Shown here in pieces: positions 1 through 9,308 of a stretch of DNA of 64,000 nucleotides (position 1 is the stretch's first letter; every line of letters begins with the position of its first letter). The notes beneath the pieces were generated by a model. That model had not been told where the DNA came from and did not search any database. It worked only from the letters and a program-made list of their open reading frames with translations. The DNA is from WLJO01 sp945889085 (GTDB lineage: Bacteria > Actinomycetota > Acidimicrobiia > Acidimicrobiales > Ilumatobacteraceae): contig CAMDBM010000005.1 of NCBI GenBank assembly GCA_945889085.1, positions 14,661 through 78,660 of the forward strand, in the 5' to 3' direction. The position numbers and the translations under genes are program-made.

Positions 1-194
1 ATTCCCAACGAGGTGAGCCCGAGGGCGTAGCCGATGATCCCCGGTTCGTCGACGAGCACGAGGCAGACGGCAGAAGGATTGGCGAGGAACGAGCGGAACG
101 TCGCCTCGTCCCATGGTTCCGGGTACGACACGGACTCGATGACGAGGAGCGCCGCAAGGTCGTCGGCGTCCGCACGGCGCAGGTGCATCCCCAT
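1..194 (-). CDS. GNAT-family N-acetyltransferase (3' part missing at window edge)
   Basis: Reading the minus strand from an ATG at 194 gives about 64 codons that run off the left edge. The peptide begins MGMHLRRADADDLAALLVIE and continues with a stretch like SYPEPWDEATFRSFL and then VLVDEPGIIGYALGL. This is the opening of the GNAT fold: strand 1, the helix 1-2 region with an aromatic-Pro-W segment, then strands 2-4. The arrangement resembles RimI-type protein N-acetyltransferases, which use acetyl-CoA. The acetyl-CoA pyrophosphate loop would lie outside the window, so substrate and class cannot be settled. A second in-frame ATG at 188 is an alternative start. It lies in the same direction as the ligase gene upstream of it (244-1575). 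Confidence 0.7.
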   Translation of the reverse strand, partial: MGMHLRRADADDLAALLVIESVSYPEPWDEATFRSFLANPSAVCLVLVDEPGIIGYALGLTSLG

Positions 195-243
195 CGCACG
201 GGATCCTACGCGGGCGGCATCAGGTGCGCCCGCGGTCGGCTCG

Positions 244-1575
244 TCAGGACAGGCCGAGGAGCACAGGGAGCGCGTTTCGCTTCAGCTTTCCCGTAGCCGT
301 GTGAGGGAGTTCGTCGACGAAGTGGTACTCCTTGGGCCGCTTGTGCCCGGCGAGTTTCTCGCGAGCGAACGCCTCAAGTGCTGTCCCGGTTGTCCTGCCA
401 ACCACTGCGGCACACACGCGCTGGCCCCACTGCTCGTCGTCCACGCCGAACACGGCGATCTGGCGCACACCGGGCGCGTCGGCGAGCACGCTCTCGATCT
501 CTGCGGGGTACACGTTGACGCCCCCCGTGATGATGAGGTCGTCCCGCCTGCCGTCGAGGTACAGATAGCCGTCGCTGTCGAGGCGACCGAGGTCCTTCAC
601 CGTGAACGCGCCGTAGGAATCCCCGGATGTGGCAGGGTGCCAGGCCTGAGCAGTGCGCTCCGGGTCTCGCCAGTACTCCCAGCGCGCCCAGGTAGGAACG
701 TCACACCAGATCGTGCCGTCGTCGTCCACACTCAGGTGTCGCCCGGGGCGTGCTCGACCCACGGTGCCGGGGTGCTCGAGCCAGTCGCTCGACGAACACG
801 CCGTGAACTGACCCTCGGTGGAGCCGTAGAACTCCCACACAGCGTCCTCGCCGAATGCGGTGATGGCCTGGCGCTTGACCGGATCGGGACAGGCGGCACC
901 TGCATGTGCGACGAGTCGGAAGCCGTCGAGTGGCGGGAGCGATTCGCCCAGTGCGAAGAGTCGCTGCAGATGGGACGGCACCATGAACGTGGTGTTCGGG
1001 CGATACCTAGCGATGGCATCTGCGACACCGGCGGCGTCGAACGGACCGGGGAGGATGACCGTGCCACCTGCAGCGAGCGTGGCGGCCGAGAAGCGGATGG
1101 ACACTGAGTGGTATTGCGGCGAGCACACGAGGTGTCGGTCGCCGGCGTTGAATCCCCAGAGGTTGAGTTCCTCCTGCAGCAGGGCTGCTGCGTCCCGCTC
1201 ATCGAGGATTCCGCTCCACACGCCCTTGGCGCGTCCAGTGGTGCCCGAGGTGAAGTGCATGGGGCGGGCCAATGGCCAGGGTGCGAGGTCGATGGGTGCC
1301 GACTCCGTCAGTGCTACGAGTGCCTGGTCGTCCACGACCAGTGCGGGGTCGGCGTCGTCGAGCAGAAGGGCTCGCTCGGCGGGCAGTAGGCCAGCGTGCG
1401 TGAGCACAGGGACGATTCCCGTTCGCAGCGCAGCGAGGATGGCGCAGAGCATGTTTCGCCCCGACGTCGTGACGAGCGCAACCCGGTCGCCGGCAACCAG
1501 ACCTGTTCGTTTCAGGCCACCCGCAATACGCCGCTCGAGGTCGTCGGCCTCGACGCTCGTGAGGATCTCGGTCAC
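244..1575 (-). CDS. AMP-dependent acyl-CoA synthetase/ligase (ANL superfamily)
   Basis: A 443-residue class I adenylate-forming enzyme that should activate a carboxylic acid to acyl-AMP and then acyl-CoA. The core motifs are visible: the P-loop FTSGTTGRAKGVW, the A5 motif FYGSTEGQFT, the hinge region LDGRRDDLIITGGVNVYPAE and the C-terminal lysine motif LPHTATGKLKRNAL. It is shorter than typical 500-550 residue members because the N-terminal domain is compact, as in MenE-like and some benzoate/short-acid ligases. The substrate cannot be read from the sequence. The start is GTG at 1575, where GGGAGG could act as a ribosome site and CACACT lies six bases upstream as a possible leaderless -10. 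It is divergent from the secreted phospholipase gene. Confidence 0.88.
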   Translation of the reverse strand: MTEILTSVEADDLERRIAGGLKRTGLVAGDRVALVTTSGRNMLCAILAALRTGIVPVLTHAGLLPAERALLLDDADPALVVDDQALVALTESAPIDLAPWPLARPMHFTSGTTGRAKGVWSGILDERDAAALLQEELNLWGFNAGDRHLVCSPQYHSVSIRFSAATLAAGGTVILPGPFDAAGVADAIARYRPNTTFMVPSHLQRLFALGESLPPLDGFRLVAHAGAACPDPVKRQAITAFGEDAVWEFYGSTEGQFTACSSSDWLEHPGTVGRARPGRHLSVDDDGTIWCDVPTWARWEYWRDPERTAQAWHPATSGDSYGAFTVKDLGRLDSDGYLYLDGRRDDLIITGGVNVYPAEIESVLADAPGVRQIAVFGVDDEQWGQRVCAAVVGRTTGTALEAFAREKLAGHKRPKEYHFVDELPHTATGKLKRNALPVLLGLS

Positions 1576-1628
1576 CCTCCCAGTGTGGCAGTGCGCCCGG
1601 CCGCGACCACCCCCGGAGGGTGCCGCAG

Positions 1629-1634
1629 TATTCT
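1629..1634 (+). promoter_or_regulatory. Candidate -10 box for the phospholipase gene
   Basis: TATTCT fits the actinobacterial TANNNT -10 pattern and would start transcription near 1641, leaving a leader of about 44 bases that carries AGGGGAA (1673-1679) before the ATG at 1685. No convincing -35 box was seen. Confidence 0.4.
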
Positions 1635-1684
1635 GATCGCCGATGCCCGGCTTCCCTGCCCTCGAGCAACACAGGGGAACCCAG

Positions 1685-2197
1685 ATGAACCTCGGTCACC
1701 GAGCACACTCGACAGCGGTCAGGCTGTCCCTCGCGCTCTCTGCTGGTGTCATTGTCTCGACCACGCTGGTGGTCCTGCCCGCTGGGGGCGCCGCACCCGT
1801 ACCGGTTGCTCCCACTTCGGCAGGTGCGGCCGCCATCTACTTCAGGACCACCGAGAGTTTCCTCGTCGTGAAGCGGCGTCACGCAGGGCGGTACAACTGG
1901 ACCGATGACGGCTGTTCGGTCCCGCCGACGCTCAAGGTGTCGGTACCCGCGCTGCAGTTCGCCTCAACAACGTTCGCCGCGCAGTGTGCCCAGCACGACT
2001 TCGCGTACCGGAACTTTGGTGGCTCGTTGCACCTCGACCGGTCGGAGGCAAGGCGTGCCTCGGTGGACCGTTTCTTCTACCGCCAGATGCGCGCCCGATG
2101 CGAGCAACCCGATGTTGTGCGTGCCCGCCGCAAGACGGTCTGCCGCTTGTCCGCCCGGGCGTTCTACCTCGCTGTGCGGTCCTTTGGCCGGCTGTAG
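1685..2197 (+). CDS. Secreted prokaryotic phospholipase A2
   Basis: A 170-residue exported protein. Residues 1-37 form a signal peptide (positively charged start, hydrophobic stretch LSLALSAGVIVSTTLVVL, then AGGAAP). The mature part carries the bacterial sPLA2 signature: NWTDDGCSVPP followed by CAQHDFAYRNF, where H104-D105 would be the catalytic pair. Cysteines at about 77, 101, 139 and 153 could form two disulfides, as in the Streptomyces violaceoruber enzyme family. It would hydrolyse the sn-2 ester of phospholipids outside the cell. An ATG at 1643 would extend it by 14 residues, but the ribosome site AGGGGAA five bases before 1685 favours the later start. It converges on the alpha/beta hydrolase gene with a 13-base gap. 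Confidence 0.85.
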   Translation: MNLGHRAHSTAVRLSLALSAGVIVSTTLVVLPAGGAAPVPVAPTSAGAAAIYFRTTESFLVVKRRHAGRYNWTDDGCSVPPTLKVSVPALQFASTTFAAQCAQHDFAYRNFGGSLHLDRSEARRASVDRFFYRQMRARCEQPDVVRARRKTVCRLSARAFYLAVRSFGRL

Positions 2198-2210
2198 GCC
2201 CACACGCCGC

Positions 2211-3011
2211 CTACGCGGGTGCCGCGAGGAACTCGATGAGCTCTGGGAACGCACGGCGGTCCTGCGCGATGAAGAGGTGTCCGCCCTCGTACACCCGGAG
2301 TTCCGATCCGGTGATCCGGCTGGCGATTCGTTCGGAGTTCTCCACCGGGGCCAGCCCGTCGTAGCGCCCGGCAGCCACGAGGGTGGGACACGAAATGCGG
2401 TGAAGCCGCTCCCACACGTCGTGGCCCCTGCGGGCCTCGAGCTGCAGGTGTTCACCGCGGAGTTGTTGCGGGGTCTTCTCCGTGAGGTTGGCGGCGTTCA
2501 GCTGTTCAACGATCAACCGGTCACCGGGATGCGCGGCGAGCCAGTCCGGCGTGAATCTCGTATCCATGATCCTGGCGGCTGTCTCCGAGCGCACCGACGG
2601 CGGCAGCGCCGCAAGCTCGTGCAACGGGTACGACGCGCCCCCGTCACCACCGGCAGAGGTGCAGAGCAGTGCGAGCCGTTCGATACGCGCGGGCACGGTG
2701 ACGGCCAGTTCCTGCGCGACCATCCCGCCAAAGCTGATCCCCCACACCCGGCACGTGTCCCAGCCGAGGTGATCCATCAAGGCGATCGCATCGCCGGCGT
2801 GGTCCGCCATCGTCCACGGTGTGGTGGGGACCTCGGTGAGCCCAAGCCCGCGCTGGTCGTGGGCGGTGAGGTCGAAGTGCGGACGGAGCATGTCGATCGT
2901 CGGCTTGGCGCGCTCGAGCGTGGAGCCGGAGCCGTTGATGAAAAGCAGGCGCGGGCCGGTGCCGCTGCGCTCGAAATGGATGTCGATGCCGTTGAGGCGT
3001 TCGGTGGGCAC
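2211..3011 (-). CDS. Alpha/beta-fold hydrolase
   Basis: A 266-residue cytoplasmic hydrolase of the alpha/beta superfamily. The oxyanion region is FINGSGST, the nucleophile elbow is GISFGG, the acid is in GRYDGLAP and the histidine is in GGHLF near the C terminus. Between the elbow and the acid lies a helical cap, as in epoxide hydrolase and 3-oxoadipate-lactonase-like enzymes. The substrate is not predictable. The GTG at 3011 is chosen over an ATG at 3074 because TACGAT (3018-3023) stands six bases before it, the leaderless spacing seen repeatedly in this window. A much longer in-frame reading to 3941 is antisense to the subtilase and was rejected. Confidence 0.85.
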   Translation of the reverse strand: MPTERLNGIDIHFERSGTGPRLLFINGSGSTLERAKPTIDMLRPHFDLTAHDQRGLGLTEVPTTPWTMADHAGDAIALMDHLGWDTCRVWGISFGGMVAQELAVTVPARIERLALLCTSAGGDGGASYPLHELAALPPSVRSETAARIMDTRFTPDWLAAHPGDRLIVEQLNAANLTEKTPQQLRGEHLQLEARRGHDVWERLHRISCPTLVAAGRYDGLAPVENSERIASRITGSELRVYEGGHLFIAQDRRAFPELIEFLAAPA

Positions 3012-3131
3012 GGCGCAATCGTAAACGGGTGGCTCCGCCCGGACCGGCGGCGCCCCGCACTCCCCGTTGCGCATCGGCCCGAGCACTAGCCTCACCGCCG
3101 TGGCCGACTCGGCCAGATATGGAGAGTGTCC

Positions 3132-6100
3132 ATGCGCCGACGGGTGGGAGTTTTCGGTGTCATTGCTGTCCTGGGTGCGGTGGGAACGGGGTTGGGCACG
3201 TCTGGCGCGTCCGGCACGGGAGCAGCACCGCTGAGCGAATCGTCGGCACGCGCCGTTGCCCGTTTCGAGCGACTGCCCCTTGAGCGCGGCCAAAAGCCGA
3301 GGATCACCCCCGGGTACCTCCGCCGGGATCGCACGGTCACTGCGACGTTGTTGCTCGCCGGCCCGTCGGTGGCCGAACAGGTTGCCGGCGAGCGCGAGTT
3401 GGGCCGCGATCTCAGTAAGGCGCAGCGGGCAGTGCGCCGCACGTCCGTCGCCCGGGGCCAGAGTGCGGTCGTGGACGCAGTACGGGCCTCGGGAGTTCAG
3501 GTGCTCCACACCATGCAGGACGCCGTCAACGGTCTGGTGGTGATCGGCAAGGCCTCCGCGATCGAGCGGTTGTCCTCGGTGCCGGGTGTGCTCGCCGTTG
3601 AGCCGTCGCGCAGGCTCACGCGCAACAACTCGAACTCGAACGCGTTCACAGGGGTTGCATCGGTGTGGGAGGACCTCGGGTTCACCGGCATCGGCCAGAC
3701 CATTGCGGTGATCGACACTGGCGTCGATTACTTCCACGCAGGTCTCGGTGGCAGCGGCCTGACGACAGACTTCGAGAACAACGACCCGACAGCGGTGGAG
3801 CCCGGAACCTTCCCGACCGCAAAGGTGGTGGGTGGCTACGACTTCGTGGGCGACACTTACGACGCCGAATCGAACGTGATCGACAATCTCATCCCCCGGC
3901 CGGATGCCGACCCGGTGGACTGCGGGGGGCACGGTTCCCACGTTGCGGCCACCGCCGCCGGGTCCGGTGTCAACGCAGACGGCTCCACCTTCGCAGGCCC
4001 GTATACCGCTGTCGCTGTTGCCGGCCTGAGGATTGGTCCTGGCGCGGCGCCGGGAGCGAGCCTGCTTGCGTACAAGGTGTTCGGTTGCGAGGGCAAGGTT
4101 GACGACGCGATCGTGGTCGCAGCAATCAACCGTGCGGTGCGCGATGGCGCCACGGTGATCAACCTGTCCCTGGGCTCCGACTACGGCGCAAAGGCTGGGA
4201 TTCAGGAGCGCGCGGTCAACCAGACGTCGCGCGCCGGGGTGCTCGTCGTTGCGGCGGCCGGGAACGCTGGCACCTCGCCCTACGTCGTCTCGTCGCCCTC
4301 CACGGCAGACCGTGCCCTAAGCGTGGCCGCGCTCGATGCGCAGCCGACGCTGCCCGGGGTTGTCATCTCGCTCACGCCAACCGGCACGGTGAGTGGCCAG
4401 AACTCGAACGAGTCGGCGGGGTTGTCCGTGACTGCGGTACTGCTCGTGGTTCCCGACGGTGCAGGGGGAATCGGTTCTGGGTGCAACCCCGCCTCCATCC
4501 CGGGTTCGCTCGCCGGCGCGATCGTGGTGGTGAGGCGCGGTGAGTGCACCAGGGTGGAGAAAGCGATGAATGCGCAGGCAAACGGGGCAGGCGCCGTGAT
4601 CATGGTGAACGACACCTCGTTCCTGCCTCCGTTCGAGGGACCGGTGGACGGTCTCACGATCCCGTTCATCGGCGTCTCTGCCGACGACGGAGCCACCCTG
4701 CTTGCTGCCGACGGGAACCCGGCAACTGTGGCTGCTGCCGCTCCGGTCACGAACCTGTTTTTCGGCTACGCGGCAACCTACTCCTCCGGTGGGCCGAGGC
4801 TCGGCGACAGCGCCTTCAAGCCCGATGTGACCGCGCCCGGGGTAGCCGTGTTCTCGGTAGCGGCCGGTAGCGGTTCGGCAGGCGAGTACGGATCGGGAAC
4901 GTCGACGTCCTCGCCGCACGCAGCGGGTGTGGCCGCACTCGTCCGTTCCGCGCACCCGGACTGGACCGTCAATCAGGTGAAGGCAGCGATCATGAACACC
5001 GCCGTCTCCGACACCATGGGCGGGTTCGACCCCCGGGTGGCGGGCACCGGTGTGATCTCGGCGGGGGCCGCTGTGCGCACGGGGGCGGTAGCGCTGACCG
5101 ACGACGGCACCAATGCGCTCTCGTTCGGGTACCGACCGGAGAACCACAAGTTTGCGGCGGAGCGGAAGTTCCGGATCCAGAACCTGTCGTCGATACCCGT
5201 GACCTACGTCCTGACAACCGAGTTGAAGGGGGCAGATCGCGGGGTCAGCGTGTCGGTCTCCCCGGCAACCGTCACCGTCGCCCCCGGCCAGCGGCGTGAC
5301 GTAACGGTAAGGCTCTCGATGTCCCGCGCCTCGCTAGCAGCGCTTCCGGGCGTGTCGTTCGCCGACATCGGCGCTGGCGCGCTGCTTTCCGCACAGGGAT
5401 TCATCGTGGCCCAGCCGCTCGAGCTCGACGCCCCCACCCGGACACGTCCATCGGTGGGATATGGCCCGTTGCGCATGCCGTGGCTGCTCGTGCCGCGTGG
5501 TGAGTCCAGGGTGGAGATGGGCGAGCTCCGCAGGACGGGTGCCCGTCGTCCCGGTGGCGACTCCTGGACGGCGAAGGTCTCCAACAAGGGTCTCCACGAC
5601 GGGTACATGAATCTGTTCGCGTGGCAGCTCAGCGACCGGGCGGGGGACGCAGCGCGAGAGGTGGACGTCGTATCGGTGGGTGTCCAGTCGTTCGCTGACC
5701 CGATCGATCCCGTCATCGTGTTTGGCGTGAACTTCTCCGGGACGCGCTCCACCGCCGCCAGCAAGGAGATCGACATCCTGCTCGATACGAACAACGACAG
5801 CACCCCGGACTTCGCGCTCGTTGTTCTCGACTCTGGCCTCGTGACGTTCGGAGCCCCGGATGGGAAGGTTGCCGCATTCCTGATCGACATGCAGTCCGGT
5901 CAACTGGTTGCTGCATACCCGGTGGATGCCCCGATGAACGGCTCAACGGTGGAGGTTCCCGTATTCGCCGCCGATATCGGGCTCTCGTCCGCTTCCCCTG
6001 CGTTCAGCTACAGGGTCTCCTCCCTGGACCTCCTCAGTGACGCCGTGGACGAGGTGAGCGGTACGGGTTCCTGGGATGTCTGGAACCCACCGGTGCCGAC

Positions 6101-6260
6101 CAGGGGAGAGATTGTTCCGGCAGGGTCGACGCGAACCATCGTTCTGACGGGCATCGTTCCGCAAGTAGCAAGAGACGCTGGTGTGAAGGGGTACCTCGTG
6201 GTGACACTCGATGACCCCAACGGCACCGAGCAGGCCGACAGGGTGAAGTTGCCCCGGTGA
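3132..6260 (+). CDS. Secreted S8 subtilisin-like serine protease with PA domain
   Basis: A 1042-residue secreted endopeptidase. Residues 1-33 are a signal peptide, and about 34-160 an inhibitor-like propeptide. The catalytic domain shows Asp196 (VIDTG), His267 (GGHGSHVA) and Ser591 (GTSTSSPHAAG). A protease-associated (PA) insert lies at about 440-535, between the His and Ser blocks, as in the lactocepin/C5a-peptidase type. The remaining 400 residues are beta-rich and probably Fn3-like. No LPxTG anchor was seen, so the enzyme is probably released or loosely cell-bound. GGAGAG five bases upstream supports the ATG at 3132. The next gene starts inside its stop codon, which couples it to the glycosyltransferase and envelope genes. 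Confidence 0.9.
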   Translation: MRRRVGVFGVIAVLGAVGTGLGTSGASGTGAAPLSESSARAVARFERLPLERGQKPRITPGYLRRDRTVTATLLLAGPSVAEQVAGERELGRDLSKAQRAVRRTSVARGQSAVVDAVRASGVQVLHTMQDAVNGLVVIGKASAIERLSSVPGVLAVEPSRRLTRNNSNSNAFTGVASVWEDLGFTGIGQTIAVIDTGVDYFHAGLGGSGLTTDFENNDPTAVEPGTFPTAKVVGGYDFVGDTYDAESNVIDNLIPRPDADPVDCGGHGSHVAATAAGSGVNADGSTFAGPYTAVAVAGLRIGPGAAPGASLLAYKVFGCEGKVDDAIVVAAINRAVRDGATVINLSLGSDYGAKAGIQERAVNQTSRAGVLVVAAAGNAGTSPYVVSSPSTADRALSVAALDAQPTLPGVVISLTPTGTVSGQNSNESAGLSVTAVLLVVPDGAGGIGSGCNPASIPGSLAGAIVVVRRGECTRVEKAMNAQANGAGAVIMVNDTSFLPPFEGPVDGLTIPFIGVSADDGATLLAADGNPATVAAAAPVTNLFFGYAATYSSGGPRLGDSAFKPDVTAPGVAVFSVAAGSGSAGEYGSGTSTSSPHAAGVAALVRSAHPDWTVNQVKAAIMNTAVSDTMGGFDPRVAGTGVISAGAAVRTGAVALTDDGTNALSFGYRPENHKFAAERKFRIQNLSSIPVTYVLTTELKGADRGVSVSVSPATVTVAPGQRRDVTVRLSMSRASLAALPGVSFADIGAGALLSAQGFIVAQPLELDAPTRTRPSVGYGPLRMPWLLVPRGESRVEMGELRRTGARRPGGDSWTAKVSNKGLHDGYMNLFAWQLSDRAGDAAREVDVVSVGVQSFADPIDPVIVFGVNFSGTRSTAASKEIDILLDTNNDSTPDFALVVLDSGLVTFGAPDGKVAAFLIDMQSGQLVAAYPVDAPMNGSTVEVPVFAADIGLSSASPAFSYRVSSLDLLSDAVDEVSGTGSWDVWNPPVPTRGEIVPAGSTRTIVLTGIVPQVARDAGVKGYLVVTLDDPNGTEQADRVKLPR

Positions 6261-7096
6261 GCAGTGGAGCGGTCACGAGCGATCATGTCGTGGCGGTGGT
6301 GGTGACGTTCGAGGCGCCGGAACGGCTGCGTGCCTGCCTCGGGGCGTTGGCCTCACAGACCCGCCCGCCCGATCGGGTGGTGGTCGTGAACAACGGCGCA
6401 CCGCTCGCTGGTCGTCTCGCCGTGCCCGACAGTGTCGTCGTGCCCGACAGTGTCGTTCTGATCGACAGCGAGACGAACACTGGGCCCGCCGGTGGGTACC
6501 ACCTGGGGATCGAGCGGGCGCTCGAAATGGGCGCGACCTGGCTGTGGCTGATGGACGATGACATGGAGGTTCCCCATCACTGCCTCGAGGACCTGCTCGC
6601 CCTCGGTGTCGCCGGTGGGGTAGAGCCACAGATGCTCTGGCCGACCCAAGTAAATCCGGCGGGCGAGACCGAGAACTACCCGGGATGGTACGCAGTGCTC
6701 GTCAGCAGGTCTGCGGTGCTGCTGGGAGGACTGCCGCGGGCGGACCTTGTGTGGTGGATCGAGGACACGGAGTACCTGCAGTGGAGACTGCCCCGCAGCG
6801 GGGTGGTAGAGCGCCGCGCACCGCACGTTCGCGTCGTGCACGGTGATGCGCGCCCGGACGCGCGCCGCCCGGCATGGAAGACCTATTACGAGACGCGCAA
6901 CACGGTCTGGTACCGCACGAGGGTGCGCAGACCGGGTCGCCCTGACAAACTCCTGCGCACTCTTGCTGTGCTCCTGATTCAGAGCGCTCGCGGAGCCGAT
7001 CGCTGCCGACGCCTCGTTGCGTTCTCGAAGGGCCTGATCGACGGGATAGCCGGCCGTCTCGGGCCGAGGTGGCCGCTGCCGCTGCCCAAGCGGTAA
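6257..7096 (+). CDS. Family 2 glycosyltransferase
   Basis: A 279-residue GT-A-fold transferase. VVVTFEAPERLRACLGAL is the opening nucleotide-binding strand-helix, RVVVVNNG and NTGPAGGYHLGI continue the donor site, and LWLMDDDMEV carries the DxD-type metal motif. WWIEDTEYLQWRL corresponds to the acceptor/base region of rhamnosyl- and galactofuranosyl-type GT2 enzymes. It probably adds a sugar to a cell-envelope glycan from a nucleotide-sugar or dTDP-rhamnose-like donor. The GTG start overlaps the subtilase stop (GTGA), so translation is coupled. An exact six-residue duplication (VPDSVV) at about residues 56-67 looks like recent slippage. Confidence 0.85.
   Translation: MSSGAVTSDHVVAVVVTFEAPERLRACLGALASQTRPPDRVVVVNNGAPLAGRLAVPDSVVVPDSVVLIDSETNTGPAGGYHLGIERALEMGATWLWLMDDDMEVPHHCLEDLLALGVAGGVEPQMLWPTQVNPAGETENYPGWYAVLVSRSAVLLGGLPRADLVWWIEDTEYLQWRLPRSGVVERRAPHVRVVHGDARPDARRPAWKTYYETRNTVWYRTRVRRPGRPDKLLRTLAVLLIQSARGADRCRRLVAFSKGLIDGIAGRLGPRWPLPLPKR
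6421..6456 (+). repeat. Tandem 18-bp repeat inside the GT2 gene
   Basis: Two copies of an 18-base unit, differing only at the last base (gtc versus gtt), encode VPDSVV twice. The repeat is in frame, so it lengthens a surface loop without breaking the gene. Confidence 0.8.
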
Positions 7097-7109
7097 CACT
7101 GGGGTCGTC

Positions 7110-9299
7110 ATGGAGAGACCGAAGTCGGGGGCCAGTGGGCCGTTGCTGCCGGAGATCGAGGGCCTCCGCGCTCTCGCTGTCCTGAGCGTGCTGCTCTACC
7201 ACGCGCACCTCGGGTTCAGCGGCGGGTACGTCGGGGTGGACGTGTTCTTCGTGGTGTCGGGCTTCCTGATCACCGGTCTGCTGCAGCGCGAGTTCGCGGG
7301 CACCGGGCGGATCTCGCTACGCGAGTTCTACGCGCGCCGGGCCCGCCGTCTGCTGCCCGCCGCAACACTCGTGCTCGTCGTGACGCTCGTGCTGTCGAAC
7401 TGGTTGCTCGATCCGATCCGGTCGCACCGGAACGCCGTGGACACGATCTTCGCAGCGGGGTTCATCGCCAACTTCCGCTTCGCCGCGACGGGGGCAGACT
7501 ATTTCCAGCAGGCGTTGTCGCCCTCGACGCTTCAGCACTGGTGGTCGCTCGCGGTCGAGGAACAGTTCTACCTCGTGTGGCCCGGGCTACTCGCCGGGGT
7601 GTGGGCCCTCGTGGCGCGGGGCCGCCGCCCGTGGGCAGCGCGGGCGAGCGCGCTCGCCTTGGTCGGCTTGCTCGGGGCCGTGAGCTTTGTCGTGGGCTGG
7701 CGGCTGACCGGCAGCAATCCTTCGTGGGGGTACTTCGCGACGTGGAGTCGCATCTGGGAACTCTCCGTCGGTGCCGGGATCGCGTTCGTCTGGTCCTTCC
7801 GCGAACGCATCGGCCCGGCGCTCCTGCGCGCGCTGCTCGGGTGGGCGGGTCTGTTGCTCATCGCGTACGCAGCGCTCCGCTTCGACGGCCGTACGGCATT
7901 CCCCGGAACGGCAGCGTGGGTACCCGTTGCGGGAACGGTGCTCGTGCTCGGCTCGATCGGCACACGGGCGGGGCCGGGGGCGCTGCTCTCGGTGCGCCCG
8001 ATGCAGTGGGTCGGTGGCCGTTCCTACGGGCTGTACCTCTGGCACTGGCCGGTGTTGGTTCTCCTCGAGGCGAGGGTGACGTCACCGGGGCCCTGGGCCC
8101 GTATCGGCGCTCTGGCGGCTGCCACTCTGGCCGCGGCAGCGAGTTATCGCTTCGTGGAGAACCCCGTTCGGCACCGTCCGTCGCTCGTGCGGTCGCCGTG
8201 GCGGTCCGTGTCGCTCGGGATCACGTTGAGCGGTCTCGCCGTTGCGGCCGGGGCGGTCGGGTTGCGCGTGAGTGACAGTGTCGGCGGCGAGACGGGCTAC
8301 GTCGCCCCCGCGCTCACGACGGTTCCCGTGCCGGTGGCTCCGGCCACCGTGCCGACGTCGACGTCCGCCGGGGGCGCTACGAGCCCGGGCGCTGCAACAC
8401 TGCCGACCACGATGGAGGCAACGACGACCACGACGCTGGCCCCACGTGACGAGCTTGAGCGCCGCGTCCGCGACGAACTGCAGCCGTTCATCGAGGCCTC
8501 GAGCCGCAATGACCTCATACCGGACAATCTGCGGCCGCCGCTGCGCGAGATCCCCGAGGACAAGACCCTGCTCTTCAGCAACGGGTGCATGGCCAAGTTC
8601 TCGGCCCTCTACAATCCGACGTGCGAGTTCGGCGACACCGCCGGTTCGACGACGATCGTGCTCTTCGGCGACAGCCACGTGGCTCAGTGGTTCCCCGGTC
8701 TCGACACGGCGGGGGAGCGCAACAACTGGAAAATCCTCGCGTTGACCAAAATGGGGTGCCCGTCCGCAGAGATCACCGTGGGGCGCTACGACGGCTCCGC
8801 ATACACGGCGTGCAACACGTGGAGGAAGGCAACGATCCGCCGGATCGTGGAAGCCAAGCCGGCGCTCGTGGTCCTGACGAACTTCCGCTACTCCGGGGTG
8901 GACGGGCGTATCCCGATGGACATCTGGAAGCGGGGGCTGCGACGCACGGTCGCCCAACTGGTCGATGCCGGGCTGAAGGTGCTCCTGCTGTCGGACTCAC
9001 CGAGCACGTGGGAGGAGCAGTCCGTCTGCATTGCGCGGCACCGCAAGAGCCTGAGCCGCTGCAACGTTCCCCGCAACGAGGCCAGGCGGCCGGCGTACAT
9101 CGAGGTGGACCGGGCGGTGGCCGAGGAGTTCGGCGTGATGGCGTATGAGGTAACCGATTGGATGTGTACCTCGGTGTGCCCGGCCGTGATCGGCGATGTC
9201 GCCGTGTACCTCGACAGGAACCACATCACCAATACGTATGGCGAGTTCCTCAGCCCGTACCTCGAACTGGTGGTGAGGGCAGCGCTCGCCAGGGCGTAA
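7110..9299 (+). CDS. OafA/YrhL-type acyltransferase with C-terminal SGNH domain
   Basis: A 729-residue membrane enzyme that should O-acylate an envelope glycan or lipid. Residues 13-385 form the acyltransferase-3 domain with about ten membrane helices. EIEGLRALAVLSVLLYHAH carries the conserved R and H, followed by GYVGVDVFFVVSGFLITG and WWSLAVEEQFYLVWP. A Thr/Pro/Ala-rich linker (about 400-450) leads to an extracytoplasmic SGNH hydrolase-like domain with GDSHVAQW (block I) and DRNHITNTYG (the Asp-x-x-His block V). The two-domain layout matches enzymes where the SGNH domain hands the acyl group to the acceptor. It sits between two glycosyltransferase genes, which supports a role in glycan decoration. 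Confidence 0.9.
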   Translation: MERPKSGASGPLLPEIEGLRALAVLSVLLYHAHLGFSGGYVGVDVFFVVSGFLITGLLQREFAGTGRISLREFYARRARRLLPAATLVLVVTLVLSNWLLDPIRSHRNAVDTIFAAGFIANFRFAATGADYFQQALSPSTLQHWWSLAVEEQFYLVWPGLLAGVWALVARGRRPWAARASALALVGLLGAVSFVVGWRLTGSNPSWGYFATWSRIWELSVGAGIAFVWSFRERIGPALLRALLGWAGLLLIAYAALRFDGRTAFPGTAAWVPVAGTVLVLGSIGTRAGPGALLSVRPMQWVGGRSYGLYLWHWPVLVLLEARVTSPGPWARIGALAAATLAAAASYRFVENPVRHRPSLVRSPWRSVSLGITLSGLAVAAGAVGLRVSDSVGGETGYVAPALTTVPVPVAPATVPTSTSAGGATSPGAATLPTTMEATTTTTLAPRDELERRVRDELQPFIEASSRNDLIPDNLRPPLREIPEDKTLLFSNGCMAKFSALYNPTCEFGDTAGSTTIVLFGDSHVAQWFPGLDTAGERNNWKILALTKMGCPSAEITVGRYDGSAYTACNTWRKATIRRIVEAKPALVVLTNFRYSGVDGRIPMDIWKRGLRRTVAQLVDAGLKVLLLSDSPSTWEEQSVCIARHRKSLSRCNVPRNEARRPAYIEVDRAVAEEFGVMAYEVTDWMCTSVCPAVIGDVAVYLDRNHITNTYGEFLSPYLELVVRAALARA

Positions 9300-9308
9300 T
9301 CTGCGCCC

